From the NCBI GenBank assembly GCA_037367405.1, contig JAZKJV010001870.1, positions 434,001 through 498,000 of the forward strand: a stretch of DNA of 64,000 nucleotides. Reading direction: 5' to 3'. Positions 9,828 through 21,888 of this stretch are shown here, piece by piece. Positions within the stretch are counted from its first letter, which is position 1. Each line of letters begins with the position of its first letter. Below the pieces are notes generated by a model that saw only the letters and a list, made by a program, of their open reading frames with translations, did not search any database and had not been told where the DNA came from. The stretch is from Ottelia alismoides (Eukaryota > Streptophyta > Magnoliopsida > Alismatales > Hydrocharitaceae). Both the position numbers and the translations under genes were made by a program.

Positions 9828-12800
9828 TGATAAACACAGATTATCGCGGGTCTAAAAAGTATGTCTCACACAAGGCGGAGACAACCGAGGTCGCTGCGGT
9901 GACCCACAATAAGATGTATTTAATCAACAATTAACCCACACTATAGATCAAAGAATTAGAAATAAATGTGGAGTTAAAATTTATTTTTAACTCTGCACAA
10001 AATGTATAGCAAGCAAGTATGCAGAGAGTTTGAACACAGGGAGCAAACAGGGTAACTCAAATAAATGTGTGTGAGTGAATGTGAAGTGTGTCTACACTAT
10101 GCAAGCAAATAATTTTTGTGGGTTTTTAATTTTTAATTATTATTTTTATTTTTCTTTTTTTAATTTAATTTTTAATTTTTTATTTTGATTTTTTTAATTT
10201 TCTTATTTTTATATTTTATATTTTATATTTTTTTTCTTTTTCAATATTGGAATATAAAGACAATGTAATAGAAGAGAAGATAGAATATTAATAAAAATAT
10301 GTAAAAATCGACAAGAATTCAGAAATAAAATCTTTTTGATATTCTTATAAATTTTTACTATTTTTTGTGATTTTTGGGTATTTTTCAAAATGTTTTTTGG
10401 TATTTTTAAATAGCAAAATGAAGCAAAACAAGGGACAAGCTACTGGCTGAGGGTAAAATGGGACTTAAAAATATCAGATAGCCACAAAATTTTTCCACAC
10501 TATTTTTCAAACAAAGACAATAAAATCTAGAACAAACATGAGCTGAGTTTATAATTTTTGGAGTTTTCTAGGATTTTATATATTTTTTTGAAGTTTTTAT
10601 GTATTTTCTAATTTTTAAGGTTTTTTTTGCAATTTTTAGTGATTTTTGGACTGACACTAAAATAGGTTAAAATAGACAATAGGGAATTTTTTGGAATTTT
10701 TCTAGGTTTTTAATATTTTTTTGCATTTTCTAAGCTAGACAATGTTGAAAGGGAGAGTTTTTTATTTTTAATTAATATGAAAATGAGATAAAATCAAAAA
10801 CTAAAAATATGGCGTTAAAGCACAAGCACACAGGAGCTTAACTTTAAATTTTGAGAATTTTTGGAATTGAAATGATGATTTAAATAATTAAGACAAGCAT
10901 ACAAACATTAAACAGGCCTGGCAGGGGCATACATGAAAATACTCAGAATTCCAGGGGCCTGAGCGCAATTTTTCACAAAATATTGAACGGAATATCTAAT
11001 CTACAGGACCAAACATAAATTACAAAAGCCGTAGGGGTGTCGGCGCAATTTTCCCACCAGGGCGTGTGACTTGCACGCGCCTGGCGAGGACTTAAAAGTA
11101 ATTTTCCAAAATCCGAGGGCTTACATGCAATTTCTCCAAAAATATTACACTTAACATCAAAGTTTTGGTACTGAAACGAAATAAACCAATGGTCGAGGCC
11201 CTCTATGCAAAATGCCCGCACCTCACGTGTACAGGTCAGGACCTGTATGCAAATACATAAAGTTTGAGGGGCCTTTCCGCAAAGTTTACAAAATATTTAA
11301 ACTACGAAATAAAGTTTCGGGACTAAATTAATATTACAAAAATAGCAGGGGTGTGACTGCAAAATACCCTCGCTGGGACGATCCGACGGCGGAGGCTAAG
11401 CCACTTGCCACGTGGCGCCTCGAGAGCCTCTGATGACAGTTCGCTTTGTACGGTTGGGATTAGATGGATCTCGAAAGATCTGACGGTTGAGGCGCTACTC
11501 CATCCAACGGTGCAGGCGCGATCTGGAAGGCGCTCCCTGATCCAACGGTGCAGGCGCGCGGAGGAAGAACAAGGAGGAGCGCCGGCGAGGCGATCTTCCT
11601 CGCTCCAGATCTCCGCGCTCCGACGAGCTTCGGGCGTCAAAAGGGGGCTGCAGCCTCCTGAGGTCTTCCTCTAACTGCTGGAGGCGTCAAAAAGCCTCGG
11701 CGATGGCCGAGGGGCTCGCTGAAGGGTGGCGGAGCTACAGAGCTCCGTTAGCTCCGGCGAAGCTCCAGAATCACCTCCAGGCTCGCATGAACGTGCTTCG
11801 ACCTGCAAAAGGGATTAGGAGGTCCAGAGAAAATGCCTGGACCTCAGGATGGTGGTGGAGATGCGCAACGACTCGGGGCGGAGAACGGCCGGAGTTGCTC
11901 TCCGGCCAAGTGGGTGGATTCGTCGATTCAGGTGACAATCCTTAGGTGTTTTGGGGGGTTTTCGTTCCTAGAGCTATCAGAAGTAAAATGCAAGCGAAAA
12001 ATAGAAGGGGGAAGGACCTCAATGGCCGGAGCCAGAGGAGGAGATATACCTCGACCATCGGTCTTGCGGGAGGTGGTGGAGGTGCCCTCGACCTCGTTCG
12101 CCCTGGCTGAGGAACTCGCGGTGGAGTTGTCACCTCCAGCAAGCTTCAGAGCACCAGAGAGGCGGAGAGGGGTGGACCAAGGGGACTCAAACTGAATTCA
12201 AAGTTGGGGGGTTCATTTTATGCGGTTTGACCTAAGATGACAGGTGCTCGAAGAACGAGAGATCTGGAGCGCTTCAGTGATCCTCGGCCCAAGATAATCG
12301 CATGACGGGGTAGACCAAGGATCGAGGCTCGGATTTGCAGAAGGATTCATCACGAATGGGTGCAAGATTCGGCCGCGAAAAAGCCAATAAGTTGGCTCAA
12401 AAACCAACTTCTGACACGGGCTGCAGGTGCAGGTCAGATAGTTGACCTGGGTCAACTATCCGAGACCCCTGGTTGGTCCACGTGGACCAACCAGGAAAAA
12501 CCTGGAAAAAATGTTTTCAAAAATCAATTTAAAATATTAAATAGCATTATTTTATTTAGGTTATAAAATAGAAAGTGTTTATAAATTTATAAATTATTTT
12601 ATTCCGATTTTTAATTATTTTTATGAGATGTATTTTTACAAGTTTGCATTTATACCCTTTATAGGTACATTACCTATATATTTGATTATTTGATTTTTAT
12701 TTTGTGATTTTTAATTTTATTATTTTTATTTCTTATTTTACAAAATTATAAAATACTTTTATATACACAAGTATATTTTTATTTTATTTTTATGATATGT

Positions 12801-13639
12801 TTTGTATATTTGATAAAATATAAATAGATATTGTATAGGTATGTACATAGGTATTATACCTGTGTATTTTATTTACAAATATTTTTATTTTGATTTTTCT
12901 TTGCATTTTTATTCTGATTTTAATGTACATAATTATTATAAGTAATATTTACAAAATTATAAAAATATAAAAATATAAAAATAAAGAATAAATAATAAAT
13001 TGAATATTTTAATCTGTATAAGTATACAATAGGGGTCCAAAACTCAACTTTCAAACCGTAGCTCCGCCAAATGCGAAACCACCACCATTGGATAGATTAT
13101 TTTATTCTATATACAATTAAAGTGAGTATGCTGCATTTGGAGTTTTCAGTTGTGAGATACGAGTCTGGAAAGTTGGGATTCTGGATTTTTATTCAGACCA
13201 TAACTTTTTATCTGTAATTATTTTTGAGTGAAATCAATTTTGTATTTTTCTTTATTAAATTAGATACAACTTTCATGTACAAAGTTTCTTTATTTGATGT
13301 ATAAAAAGTAGAACCAAAAATAGGTCCCAAAATGAATAAAGAATGAATTAATAAACATAGGTATTTGGCCCTTATCTCGCCCTACTTTATTCCTGGTCGA
13401 CCTATCCATCAAGATGCCTAGGTCTCGGGGTTTTGGGTCATAAAATATTTGCAATATTTTATTATTTTTATTTTCTTTTATTTATTCTATAATTTTGGCT
13501 TTAATTTCAGTACTTTATACACTAATTACAGGTACATGCATGAATGCTAATATGATGAAATTAATGCTATTTGCAGGCATTTACTAGGGTTTTTGATGCC
13601 AAAATGATAGAATAAAGATGATGAAATGTGGATTCATCA
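9828..13639 (-). mobile_element. 5' LTR of element A
   Basis: 3812 bp, bounded by tgat...atca: plus-strand tgataaacac at 9828 and gattcatca ending at 13639. The outer end matches the LTR starts of elements E (49138) and B (29938), all beginning tgatgaatc on the sense strand. Composition is banded: A/T-rich ends (9960-10900 and 12540-13600) flank a G/C-rich centre (11340-12500). The centre holds the palindromic promoter module and CACGTG boxes (11224, 11409, 12479). ORFs in the G/C-rich centre lie on both strands and look like composition effects. Confidence 0.92.
12437..12495 (-). promoter_or_regulatory. Palindromic W-box/G-box module in U3 of element A
   Basis: Positions 12437-12460 are an inverted repeat, gatagttgacc and ggtcaactatc around a 2-nt centre, bearing two TTGAC W-box cores. 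Positions 12468-12495 are a perfect 28-bp palindrome centred on CACGTG, with arms cctggttggtccac. In element E the same order occurs at 40395-40440: gtggaccaa, then gttgacc-ccct-ggtcaac. This suggests a conserved enhancer upstream of the start site, about 200-250 bp before the TATA box in E. W-box and G-box are known plant WRKY and bZIP/bHLH sites; binding here is inferred. Confidence 0.6.
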
Positions 13640-14194
13640 AGCAGCACCACCACCACCACCGGCAGAAGAAGAGGACTTCTAAATCCTCCAAGAAGCAGGA
13701 GAACTGCAAAAGCAGTGAGTCCAACGAGACCGATGAAGAGCCCGCACCTCAGTTTGAGGAGGATGTCCCAACAGTTACGGAAAACGCATCACCGGTTTTG
13801 CAGCAGAAATTTTCTTTTAGTCAGAGTCAGAGTCAAAGTTAGTCTAAGTGTCAGAGTCATGTATAGAGATCAGTTCCTAATTTTAATGAAATCTTTCGAT
13901 TTCGGAATCTGAGTTAGCATTAATAATCCCATTCCCTGGGGCTCTTAAGGTTGGAAAGAAGAAAACTCGAAAAATACAAAAAGATGACCTTGAGATGGCA
14001 GAGTTTTGCAATAAATAGATCAAGATCACAATCCCTTTTGACAAGTATGTGGAGATGACACAGACCAGATGGCAGAGGCCGGATTCAGAATCTAGCACCA
14101 AGTACTCTTTGTCCGAAGCAGATTGTATTCATGTAGATACCGTTGGGACATGGAGATAAAACCCAGCTAGCACCGATGAGTCTCTCTCGATCTT
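13640..14194 (+). pseudogene. Gag-protease linker remnant of element B (protease missing)
   Basis: The segment near 13913-14030 reads IIPFPGALK, a lysine-rich run, then AEFCNK and KITIPFDKY. It aligns with the part of the element A linker just before its protease. Upstream (13640-13900) is low-complexity and broken by stops. Instead of the protease motif, the sequence passes within about 100 bases to the acidic spacer at 14195. The protease has therefore been deleted, about 0.5-0.6 kb compared with A. Confidence 0.65.
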
Positions 14195-14740
14195 GTGCAT
14201 GAGTTAGTTTGCGAGATCCTTAGACATGAGTACAACGTAGAATGTGCATCCTCCTACATCTTCGATGACTTAGAGGCCCAGCTGGGCCTGTCAGTCATTC
14301 CCTCTTTAGGACGATCAGAATATGAGGATGATGAGTCAGATGTGGCTTTTGCCGATTGCTTGGAAACCTTTGACAATTCGACTCCAGAGCCGAATGAGTT
14401 GGTGGAGGCAATTTCAAGGACAGATCCAGCCACTACCAGCACAGAGCCAGATTCGATTGAGCCAGACTTCCTTGATGATCACACCTTACATGAGCTCAAA
14501 CCTTTACCAACAATGCTTAAGTATGCCTTCCTTGCGGGACAAGAGAAGAAGTATCCGATCATCATCAGCTCGCAATTGACCGAGGAGCAGGAATCTCGCT
14601 TGCTAGAGATACTAGAGAAAAATCAGAAGGCGATAGGCTGGAGCATCTCCGATCTCTATGGGATAAATCTCGCACTGTGTTCACACCATATCTACTTGGA
14701 GAATGAGGCTAAACCTCTCGTGAATTCCAATGTCGGTTGA
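14195..14740 (+). pseudogene. Acidic spacer upstream of RT, element B
   Basis: 181-codon open segment, counterpart of the spacer between protease and RT in element A. It contains LHELKPLPTMLKYAFL, IIISSQLTEEQESRLLEILE and LCSHHIYLENEAKP. It ends where a frameshift near 14735 moves the reading frame from +2 to +1, just before the RT segment VVKKEIDKW. Confidence 0.85.
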
Positions 14741-15600
14741 ATCCAAATTTATGAGAGGTGGTGAAGAAAGAGATAGACAAATGGTGCAACGTGGATTTCA
14801 TTTATCCAATCTCTGATTCTAAATGGGTCGCACCAATCCAACTTGTCTCGAAAAAGTCAGCAATTCAGACAACCACCAATGAAGACGGAGAGGATATCGT
14901 GACACGAGTGCCTCGTGGCGCGTATGTGTGGATTACAAACGTTTGAATGTCGTGATGAAGAAGGATCATTTCCCCCTATCGTTCATTGATCAGATCTTAG
15001 AGAGATAGAGGGGAAATAATTCTTCTGCCTTTTAAATGGGTTCTCGGGTTACAATCAAGTAGCCATAGCTCCTGAGGACCAGGAGAAAACCAAGTTTACA
15101 TTCCTCTTTGGTACCTACGCTTTCAGGCACATGCCCTTTGGGTTATGCAATGCTCCTGGTAATTTTCCAAGGTGCATGATTGCAGTATTCGCCTAAATGG
15201 TCGACGAATTCCTGGAAGTCTTCATGGATGACTTCTCAATCCACGCCGATTCCTTTGATTCATGTATTAGGAATCTGGATCGAGTCCTCAAGCGATGTTG
15301 TGAGGTCAATCTGGTTCTCTCCTGGGAGAAAAGTCACTTTGTTGTGACGGAGGGTATTGTGTTGGGGCATGTCATCTCCAAAAGAAGAATGGAAGTTGAC
15401 CCTGCAAAGGTAGACATAATCAGACGACTCCATCCACCAACCAACGTAAAACAGATGCGGTCCTTCCTCGGGCATGTTGGATTTTATCAAAGATTTATCA
15501 AGGATTTCTCTAAGATTGCCCGACCGCTAACTGAGATTTTAGGCAAGGAGATGGAGTTCATTGTTGATCACAAATGTCTTTAATCCTTTAAGCAACTACA
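14741..15600 (+). pseudogene. RT: Reverse transcriptase remnant of element B
   Basis: Fragments in several frames: FIYPISDSKWVAPIQLV (from 14797), a middle part with many stops (14940-15190, still recognisable as KKDHFPLSFIDQ), and an open stretch from 15197 with FMDDFS, LGHVISKRRMEVDPAK and SFLGHVGFYQRF. Closest to the RT of element A. Multiple frameshifts and stops make it inactive. Confidence 0.9.
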
Positions 15601-16040
15601 AAAGATGATCATGGACGCCCCTTTCCTACAAGCCCTGGATTGGTCTCTACCTTTCAAGATCATGACGGACGCCTCAAACTTGTTGTTGGGGCTGTGTTAA
15701 GACAGAGGAGGGATGGTGTCTTGTTCGCCATACAGTACGCAAGCAAAGTGCTTGATACTGCTCAGCGTAACTATACAGTTATGGAAAAGCAGATTCTTGC
15801 GGTAGTGTTTGACTTGGATAAATTCAGATCTCGCTTAATCGGATCCAAGGTAGTTGTGTTCACAGACCATATAACGCTACGATACTTAATGGAAAAGAAG
15901 GACGCGAAGGTGCTTCTTAGGTGGATTATACTTATCCAGGAGTTTGATTTGGGCATTCACGATAAACTTGGAAAGAAGAACGTAGTAGTTGATCACCTCT
16001 CCCATCTCAAGTATCTTAATGCTTCTGATGATACGCCAAT
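15601..16040 (+). pseudogene. RH: RNase H remnant of element B
   Basis: After a frame change the open stretch from 15640 contains [53 protein letters not shown] and a C-terminal VVVDHLSHL. The first catalytic motif (MTDAS) is in a different frame at about 15661. The domain therefore spans a frameshift. It degrades the RNA strand during reverse transcription in intact relatives. Confidence 0.88.
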
Positions 16041-16629
16041 TTGAGACTCCTTCCTGATGAGTCGATTTTTGTTGTCGACTCACTCCCATGGTACGCCAAT
16101 GTCGTGAACTATCTTGTCTTCAAGAAAGTTACTGAAGATTGGCACAAGAGCCACATTGACCGACTGAAGTCGGATTCTAGACATTACCATTGGGAGGATC
16201 CGATCCTTTTCTTTGAAGGATCGGATTGTGTTTGGAGACAGTGTATTCCTCACGAGGAATATCAGAGTGTCCTTTCTTTATGCCATAGTCTGGAGACAGG
16301 AGGACACCACTCCGGGAAGGGGACCGTATGGATGGTACTTCAGTGTGGCTTATACTGGCCGACTCTGTTTCGCGATGCCATCACCTTTGCGAAGTCGTGC
16401 CCAGTATTCCAGCGAATGGGAGGAACCGTTGGTTCCAAGGATGAGATGTCGATGCAGCCTGTCAGCATTTGTGATGTCTTTGATGCCTGGGGCATTGACT
16501 TCATGGGCCCATTCCCTATTAGCCACGGATTCGAATACATCCTTCTAGCAGTAGACTATCTGTCAAGGAGGGTGGAGGCTATCCCAACTCGACCCGCAGA
16601 CAGCAGGACTGTTTGTAAATTCATTAGAG
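16041..16629 (+). pseudogene. INT: Integrase, N-terminal half, element B (cut by element C)
   Basis: Contains LPWYANVVNYL, YHWEDPILF, the zinc-binding arm (CHSLETGGHHSG, then CPVFQRMGG, where the second cysteine of the pair is phenylalanine), and the core start WGIDFMGPFP with its catalytic aspartate. Homology stops at 16629 within the integrase core (SRTVCKFI). It resumes without loss at 27135-27140, proving that element C inserted here. Confidence 0.93.
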
Positions 16630-19163
16630 TGAAGGATATTGAGAATCCTCAAGCGCATCACGGAAGCATGTTGATCGCATCGTATGCGATCGGGGCGACT
16701 AGTCGCACTAGTTGCTAGATGCGGCGGAAATTAAAATTTTAAAACTAGAGATGAAACCACATGATCACGAGAACACTTCTTGGATCTTTTCATCAAACCA
16801 CAAATTATAAGGATACCTCTTGAAGCGTGGTTGCGATCGTGAGATCCCAAACAAGAGATCCTCCTATCTTAAGTCTGATCCACGAAGAACGCACTTGCGG
16901 GCACGATGATGAGTCGCATTCCTCCCGCAATCCTCGATGAAGATCCAACCAATGGATCCCCTAATTTCGTCAAATGAAATCCGTCGTCTTCCTTTAGAGT
17001 AAGAAACTCCAAAGAAGAACGAGATCCTCGAGTCGTCGAAGGCGACAGCAAGATGCTCTCCTCCTCAATACACTAAGTGGACGGCCACTTGAAATTGAGA
17101 GAGAGAGAGGCTACACGAGAATGAGAGAGAGAGTAGTAGTCTTCTACAACTCTTGATGATGTACCAAGAAAGGCTAGGCTAGCCCTCCTTTTATATTAGT
17201 TTAGGATCCAATGGATATCAATCCATGGGACACATAGATCGAACGGCCATGCTTGGTCTATGTAATAATCAATGGCTATGATTGTTGTTGGTTAAACCCA
17301 ACAACATTTATTTATATTTAAATTAAATATATGTTGCAACATTATCAATACATTTTAATTTAATATAAATAAATTTATCAAGAGATAATGTGATAACAAA
17401 AAAGGGAGGCAACAAACCACCCTAAATTATAGGGGGTGTCACCTATGAATAAGTCATAGGTGACGCCACCTTTTATTTAGGTGGTTATTTTGTCTTCTTT
17501 TATTTTATCTTGTTATCTCTATTATTGCAATAATATCCACCAAATTAATTCCAAATTAAGTTGTGAATATTTCCATCATGCCATCGAAAAAAATGTGAAT
17601 CAAATTCACAACCCAAACTAATTTGTAAATTACATCTCCAATTAATTAATAAATGTGAATCCAATCCACATTTAATAATTAACAAATGCTATTTACAAAA
17701 TTTCTCTCTCTTAGATATATATATATTACAAATCATATTTATAATACACATATATCATGGATAGTATTATCCACATTATCTAATCCTTGATAATTAAATT
17801 CCATTTAATTATCTTGGATAATTATTCTCTCAATATGAATCTCATTCATATTATGCTTGATAATTAAATCTTATTTAATCATCAAGTCCTTCTTGCTTGG
17901 ATATGTAGTTCATCAAATGAATTATTCTTGAACCCCTTCAAGAATAATGTGCTTTCTCCGCAGATACTTGGAGATAAGGGCAGGGCGATTGTATTGTTCC
18001 ACGTATAGTGACTTGGATATTGAGATCTTATCTCAAATCCAGATCTTACGAACCTTCCACAGAAGCTTGATTAAATCAAGACCGCAAATCTAATCTTCTC
18101 ATTGAATCTGAATCTCATTCAGAACAATGTCCAACACTTGGACTAAGATCGGATTGCTTCTCTACTGAAAAGGAGTCACTACAATCCAGACCTGTTTCAT
18201 CACTCCCTCAGAATGGAAGCGTCATGGATATACAATCGTTTATGATCACATCACCCTCAGGTATTCCCAATACCTGTACGTCCTGCATACTGGAAGACCT
18301 ATGATCAACCCAAAGATCAAGATCAATGTTATATTGTCTTCTTCAGTTTTATCAATAAGTTTCTCATTTGATCATTGGGATTTGGTATCGATCATATACT
18401 TTCCAAAAGCATATATCATACCTAGGTCTTGATCATATACTTTCCAAAAATATATATCAAACCTATAAATTCAGTCAAGCTTCCAAAGCGAGACGACCGT
18501 GCACGGAATTTGATTCTTCCCAATATCTCATGAGTGAGCTCATGTCTTCCGGTTCAGTAGTGAACCTGTATGATCCCTTTGAGAGATCGTATTACTCATA
18601 TGCCCTTATATGCACACCAGCTCGCCGGTGTATAGACCTTGGTTAGGCCATCAACCTATCGGTCTGTCAAATGTGCATACTCATACATATAGTAATACAT
18701 CTGTCTTCGGTCAGAGGATGCGTGCCTATGCTATGACAACATTCAACATAGGACTTAGGTTATCTCGATCTCGTTAAGTCAACCCATTGAACTAACTAAT
18801 CTGACACCTCCGAATCTCTATTCCTATGCAGAGGACCTGCATCAAGAGGTCGGTCAGATATCAGCCTATGTGAGAAAGGATTGCCATCTCCTACTCAGAC
18901 TGGAGATCATCTCTTAACAATCATTTGACGGTTCTAGATGTGTCCTCAATCTAACCCTTTAGATATTCATCCAAGCACCAGCCTCTATGATTCAATTATT
19001 GAATCAACAGCTGTATGATTATTATGATGGCCATGGTACATAACCCTAATTGTACAGAGGGACCTATTTATGCAAATTATTTATTCTTCATTTCATATTA
19101 GGGAATGATATTCGCAATAACATTTATTGCATAATGGCTTGCCGTGGGCTCGCATGTCCAACA
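16630..19163 (-). mobile_element. Left LTR (3' LTR) of element C
   Basis: 2534 bp, tgaaggatat...gtccaaca on the plus strand, i.e. TGTTGGAC...TTCA on the sense strand. It is colinear with the right LTR at roughly 95% identity by eye, with scattered substitutions and small indels. It contains a sense TATA-like box (plus strand ttttata, 17189-17195) and a conserved inverted repeat (17435-17467). Short ORFs inside are not genes. Confidence 0.93.
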
Positions 19164-21852
19164 ATCTCCCACTAGCCCAAAGAGCCATTAATGGGCTAAT
19201 CATTTAAACCCACACTCATGTGACAATCATAGGCTATTTAGAAATAGCTAGGTAAGCTGATCAGTCACTCTGTTCCCAAAAGATTATGCCAAGTCCTTTT
19301 ACAACACTTTCATATCCCTAGGTAACAGTGCTCGCATCCAATGCGAATGTTGCATCTTATGCAACCAATACTCAATCCAGTCAAAGCAGTTATAGTGTCC
19401 TTGACACTATTGCTCAATTATTATAACCAGTATTTCCATAATCCTTATCAGAATACCCTTATTCCTGGAGATCTCTATCTCCTAAGGTATTCGTAGTTAA
19501 GACTTTTTAGATCTCTATCTATAAAGTCTTAAGCTTTTGAAGATATGACTTTGAGATCACTATCTCAAAAATCTTATCATCTATGAAGAGTTTGTTATTA
19601 CTGCAATCAAGTGTTTTCTCTCCATCGTAGGATTAGCAACACTTTACTACTCCCACTGCATGGCAGATATCTGGCTTTTATACACATTTAGCATACACTT
19701 AGCTTCTTGTAACTGATGCACAGGTGCAAGCAGTTCTAGCATTCACTTCCTCAATTCTTTGAGGTGTTATCCCTTTAGATAGGTCAGTACCAAATCTCAA
19801 GGGAAGGAAGCCTTTATTGGAATTTCCATGAATGGAATATGTCCAAGGTGTACTACAAATGTGACATTCCCAATACCCTCTTTTCTTTGCTTTTGAACAA
19901 CTTCAGAACTAAGATCTAAAAGGTATTCTTGAGATCATTATCTCAAAGTATGGAATAGCCAGTACATAAAACACTTATTATCATTCTTATATCATTCCAA
20001 ATGATTAGGATATTATCTACATTTAGCACGATGAACACAATGGCACTCCCACTAAGCTTCACATGGTACATCAAGATTCTATCTGAAATCATAACACTTA
20101 TGATTTCATCAAATCTGATGTTCCAACTACAAGAAGCTTATTTAAGTCCATGGATGGATTTCTTTAGCTTTCACACCTTACTTTCCTCAATCATGAAGCC
20201 CTGAGGCTACTTCATGTGAATGTCCTCAGAGAGGGATTCTTAAAGGAATGCAATCTTGACTTACATCTTGAAGATGCAACAGTCAAGTTGTGTATCTAAG
20301 GTTAGCAAGATTCTGATGATTTTAAGCATGGTTACCGAAGAGCAAGTCTCATTGCAAGCAACGTCTTCTCTTCGGGTGTGTAGCTTATGGCTACGAACCA
20401 AGCTTTGAAGGTCTCTACCTTCTCATCAGGTTCCTTTTCTCTTGAAGATCCATTTACACCTTTATGGGTCTTACCCATATCGGCGGATCCTCGAGGGTCC
20501 ATATACAACACTTGTATATGAAGTATACTTTAGACTTTATTGCTAATATCCATCTTTCCATGTCATGATCCTTAGGAGCTTCATCACATGAAGTCCGATC
20601 ATTGTCAGACTTAATCGACACATGAAATACATTCTCAAACTTATTTGAAGAGGTATTACTGTTTCATCTATAATTGTCCTTTTAGTTCCCGATTTCAAAA
20701 GCCTCATTATATTCTCAAGATTAAATGAGTTCCTTCACTTCATTTTCATCTTGATTCTCAAGAGTCTCAATCCTCCAAGAATCACATTCTCATAGACGAG
20801 ATCTTTTAAGAATCTCAAGGTCATAAAGTAGGTATCCAATACCATCCTTTATTTTCCTAATGAAGTAGCACTCTCTAGTGCTTAATTCCAGCTTACGCAT
20901 GGAATCTTATTAAGGATATATAGTGTAGTCTCTACTACATATATACCTAGAAACTAAGAGGTAATTATGCAAAAATTCATCATTGATCAAATCATGTCAC
21001 ACATGATCCAATTGTATCTCCCTACAACTCTATTGAGTTCAGGTTTATCAGGAGGAGTGAGATAGAAATGATATTCATATCTTCATAAGGTATTCTTTGA
21101 ATTTTATCTAACATATACAAGCTACCTAGGTTAGATCAAATTCACTTCATCTTTCTTCAAACTTTGGTTCTAAACCAAAAATTGTGAAATCTTTGAACAT
21201 TTAAAAGGTTTCTCAGGTGAAGAGAAGAAATCACATATCATACATAATCATCAATAGATATCACATATCCATAACGTTTACTATGATATAGATGATCTAC
21301 ATACATCAATATGTATGAGATCTTGAACACCTCAACATCTAACACCATTCTCAGAGAAGGGTGTATTGGACATTTTACTTTGAATACAATATTCACATGT
21401 AAGATTTGAAATTTTAGACATTCTAAAGTTTCATATCTTACTAGTCTATTGATCAAATCAACAGACAAATGTCCAAGGCTTGATGCCATATCATTGTCAA
21501 ATGATCTTCATCCTCCTATTGATCTTATAAGGTTTGATTTTCAGTATTAGAAATCTTAATGAACCATTCATTAATTTTCTAATTTTGTGGAGTCCACTAG
21601 ATGTTAGATTACTATCTGAAATATTTCCATCATAATTCTTTATGATAGTTCTACCTCAGAATTCATGTTTATTTCCAATATTTAGAAACAAACAATGAGT
21701 GTACTCTACTATCTAGGTCATAGAGACATTCTCCAAGACTAAGTGCTCTCCCGCTGAGAATATGAAGTCTATCTATCCAATAGAGATTGTTGCAACAATT
21801 AAAACAATATCCATATAGATGACTACTAAACCTTAAGATCAAATTTCTAATC

Positions 21853-21888
<36 letters not shown>

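Larger units (their letters stand above)
1..13639 (-). mobile_element. Element A: Athila-lineage Ty3/gypsy LTR retrotransposon, 3' LTR off window
   Basis: Read on the minus strand, the order is 5' LTR (13639-9828), tRNA-Asp type primer-binding site (9825-9808), leader, gag-pol (8114-1278), then 3' UTR running off the left edge. The order protease, reverse transcriptase, RNase H, integrase identifies Ty3/gypsy. The RT and protease motifs (FMDDFSVYG, ILGRPFV) and the tggcgccgttg primer site are typical of the Athila lineage. The right end abuts bases agcag, the expected first copy of a target duplication whose partner is outside the window. The element is inserted in the gag-protease linker of element B, which runs on the opposite strand. 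Confidence 0.93.
13640..16629 (+). mobile_element. Element B, left part: degenerate Athila element
   Basis: Plus-strand gag-pro linker and pol fragments run from the right edge of element A to the insertion point of element C. The element resumes at 27135. Its 5' LTR and gag must lie left of the window, beyond A. The region is broken by frameshifts and stops, so it is older than A. The last bases, tagag (16625-16629), form the first copy of the target duplication of element C. Confidence 0.9.

Noticed and set aside
11323..12195. Several 80-120 codon ORFs on both strands in the LTR of A
   Set aside because: They lie in the G/C-rich LTR centre, overlap on both strands and match nothing recognisable.
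13618..13842. 74-codon ORF across the junction of A and B
   Set aside because: It starts inside the LTR of A and reads into the linker remnant of B; an accidental fusion frame, not a gene.
21859..21886. TA dinucleotide repeat inside element C
   Set aside because: Ordinary microsatellite; no further signal.
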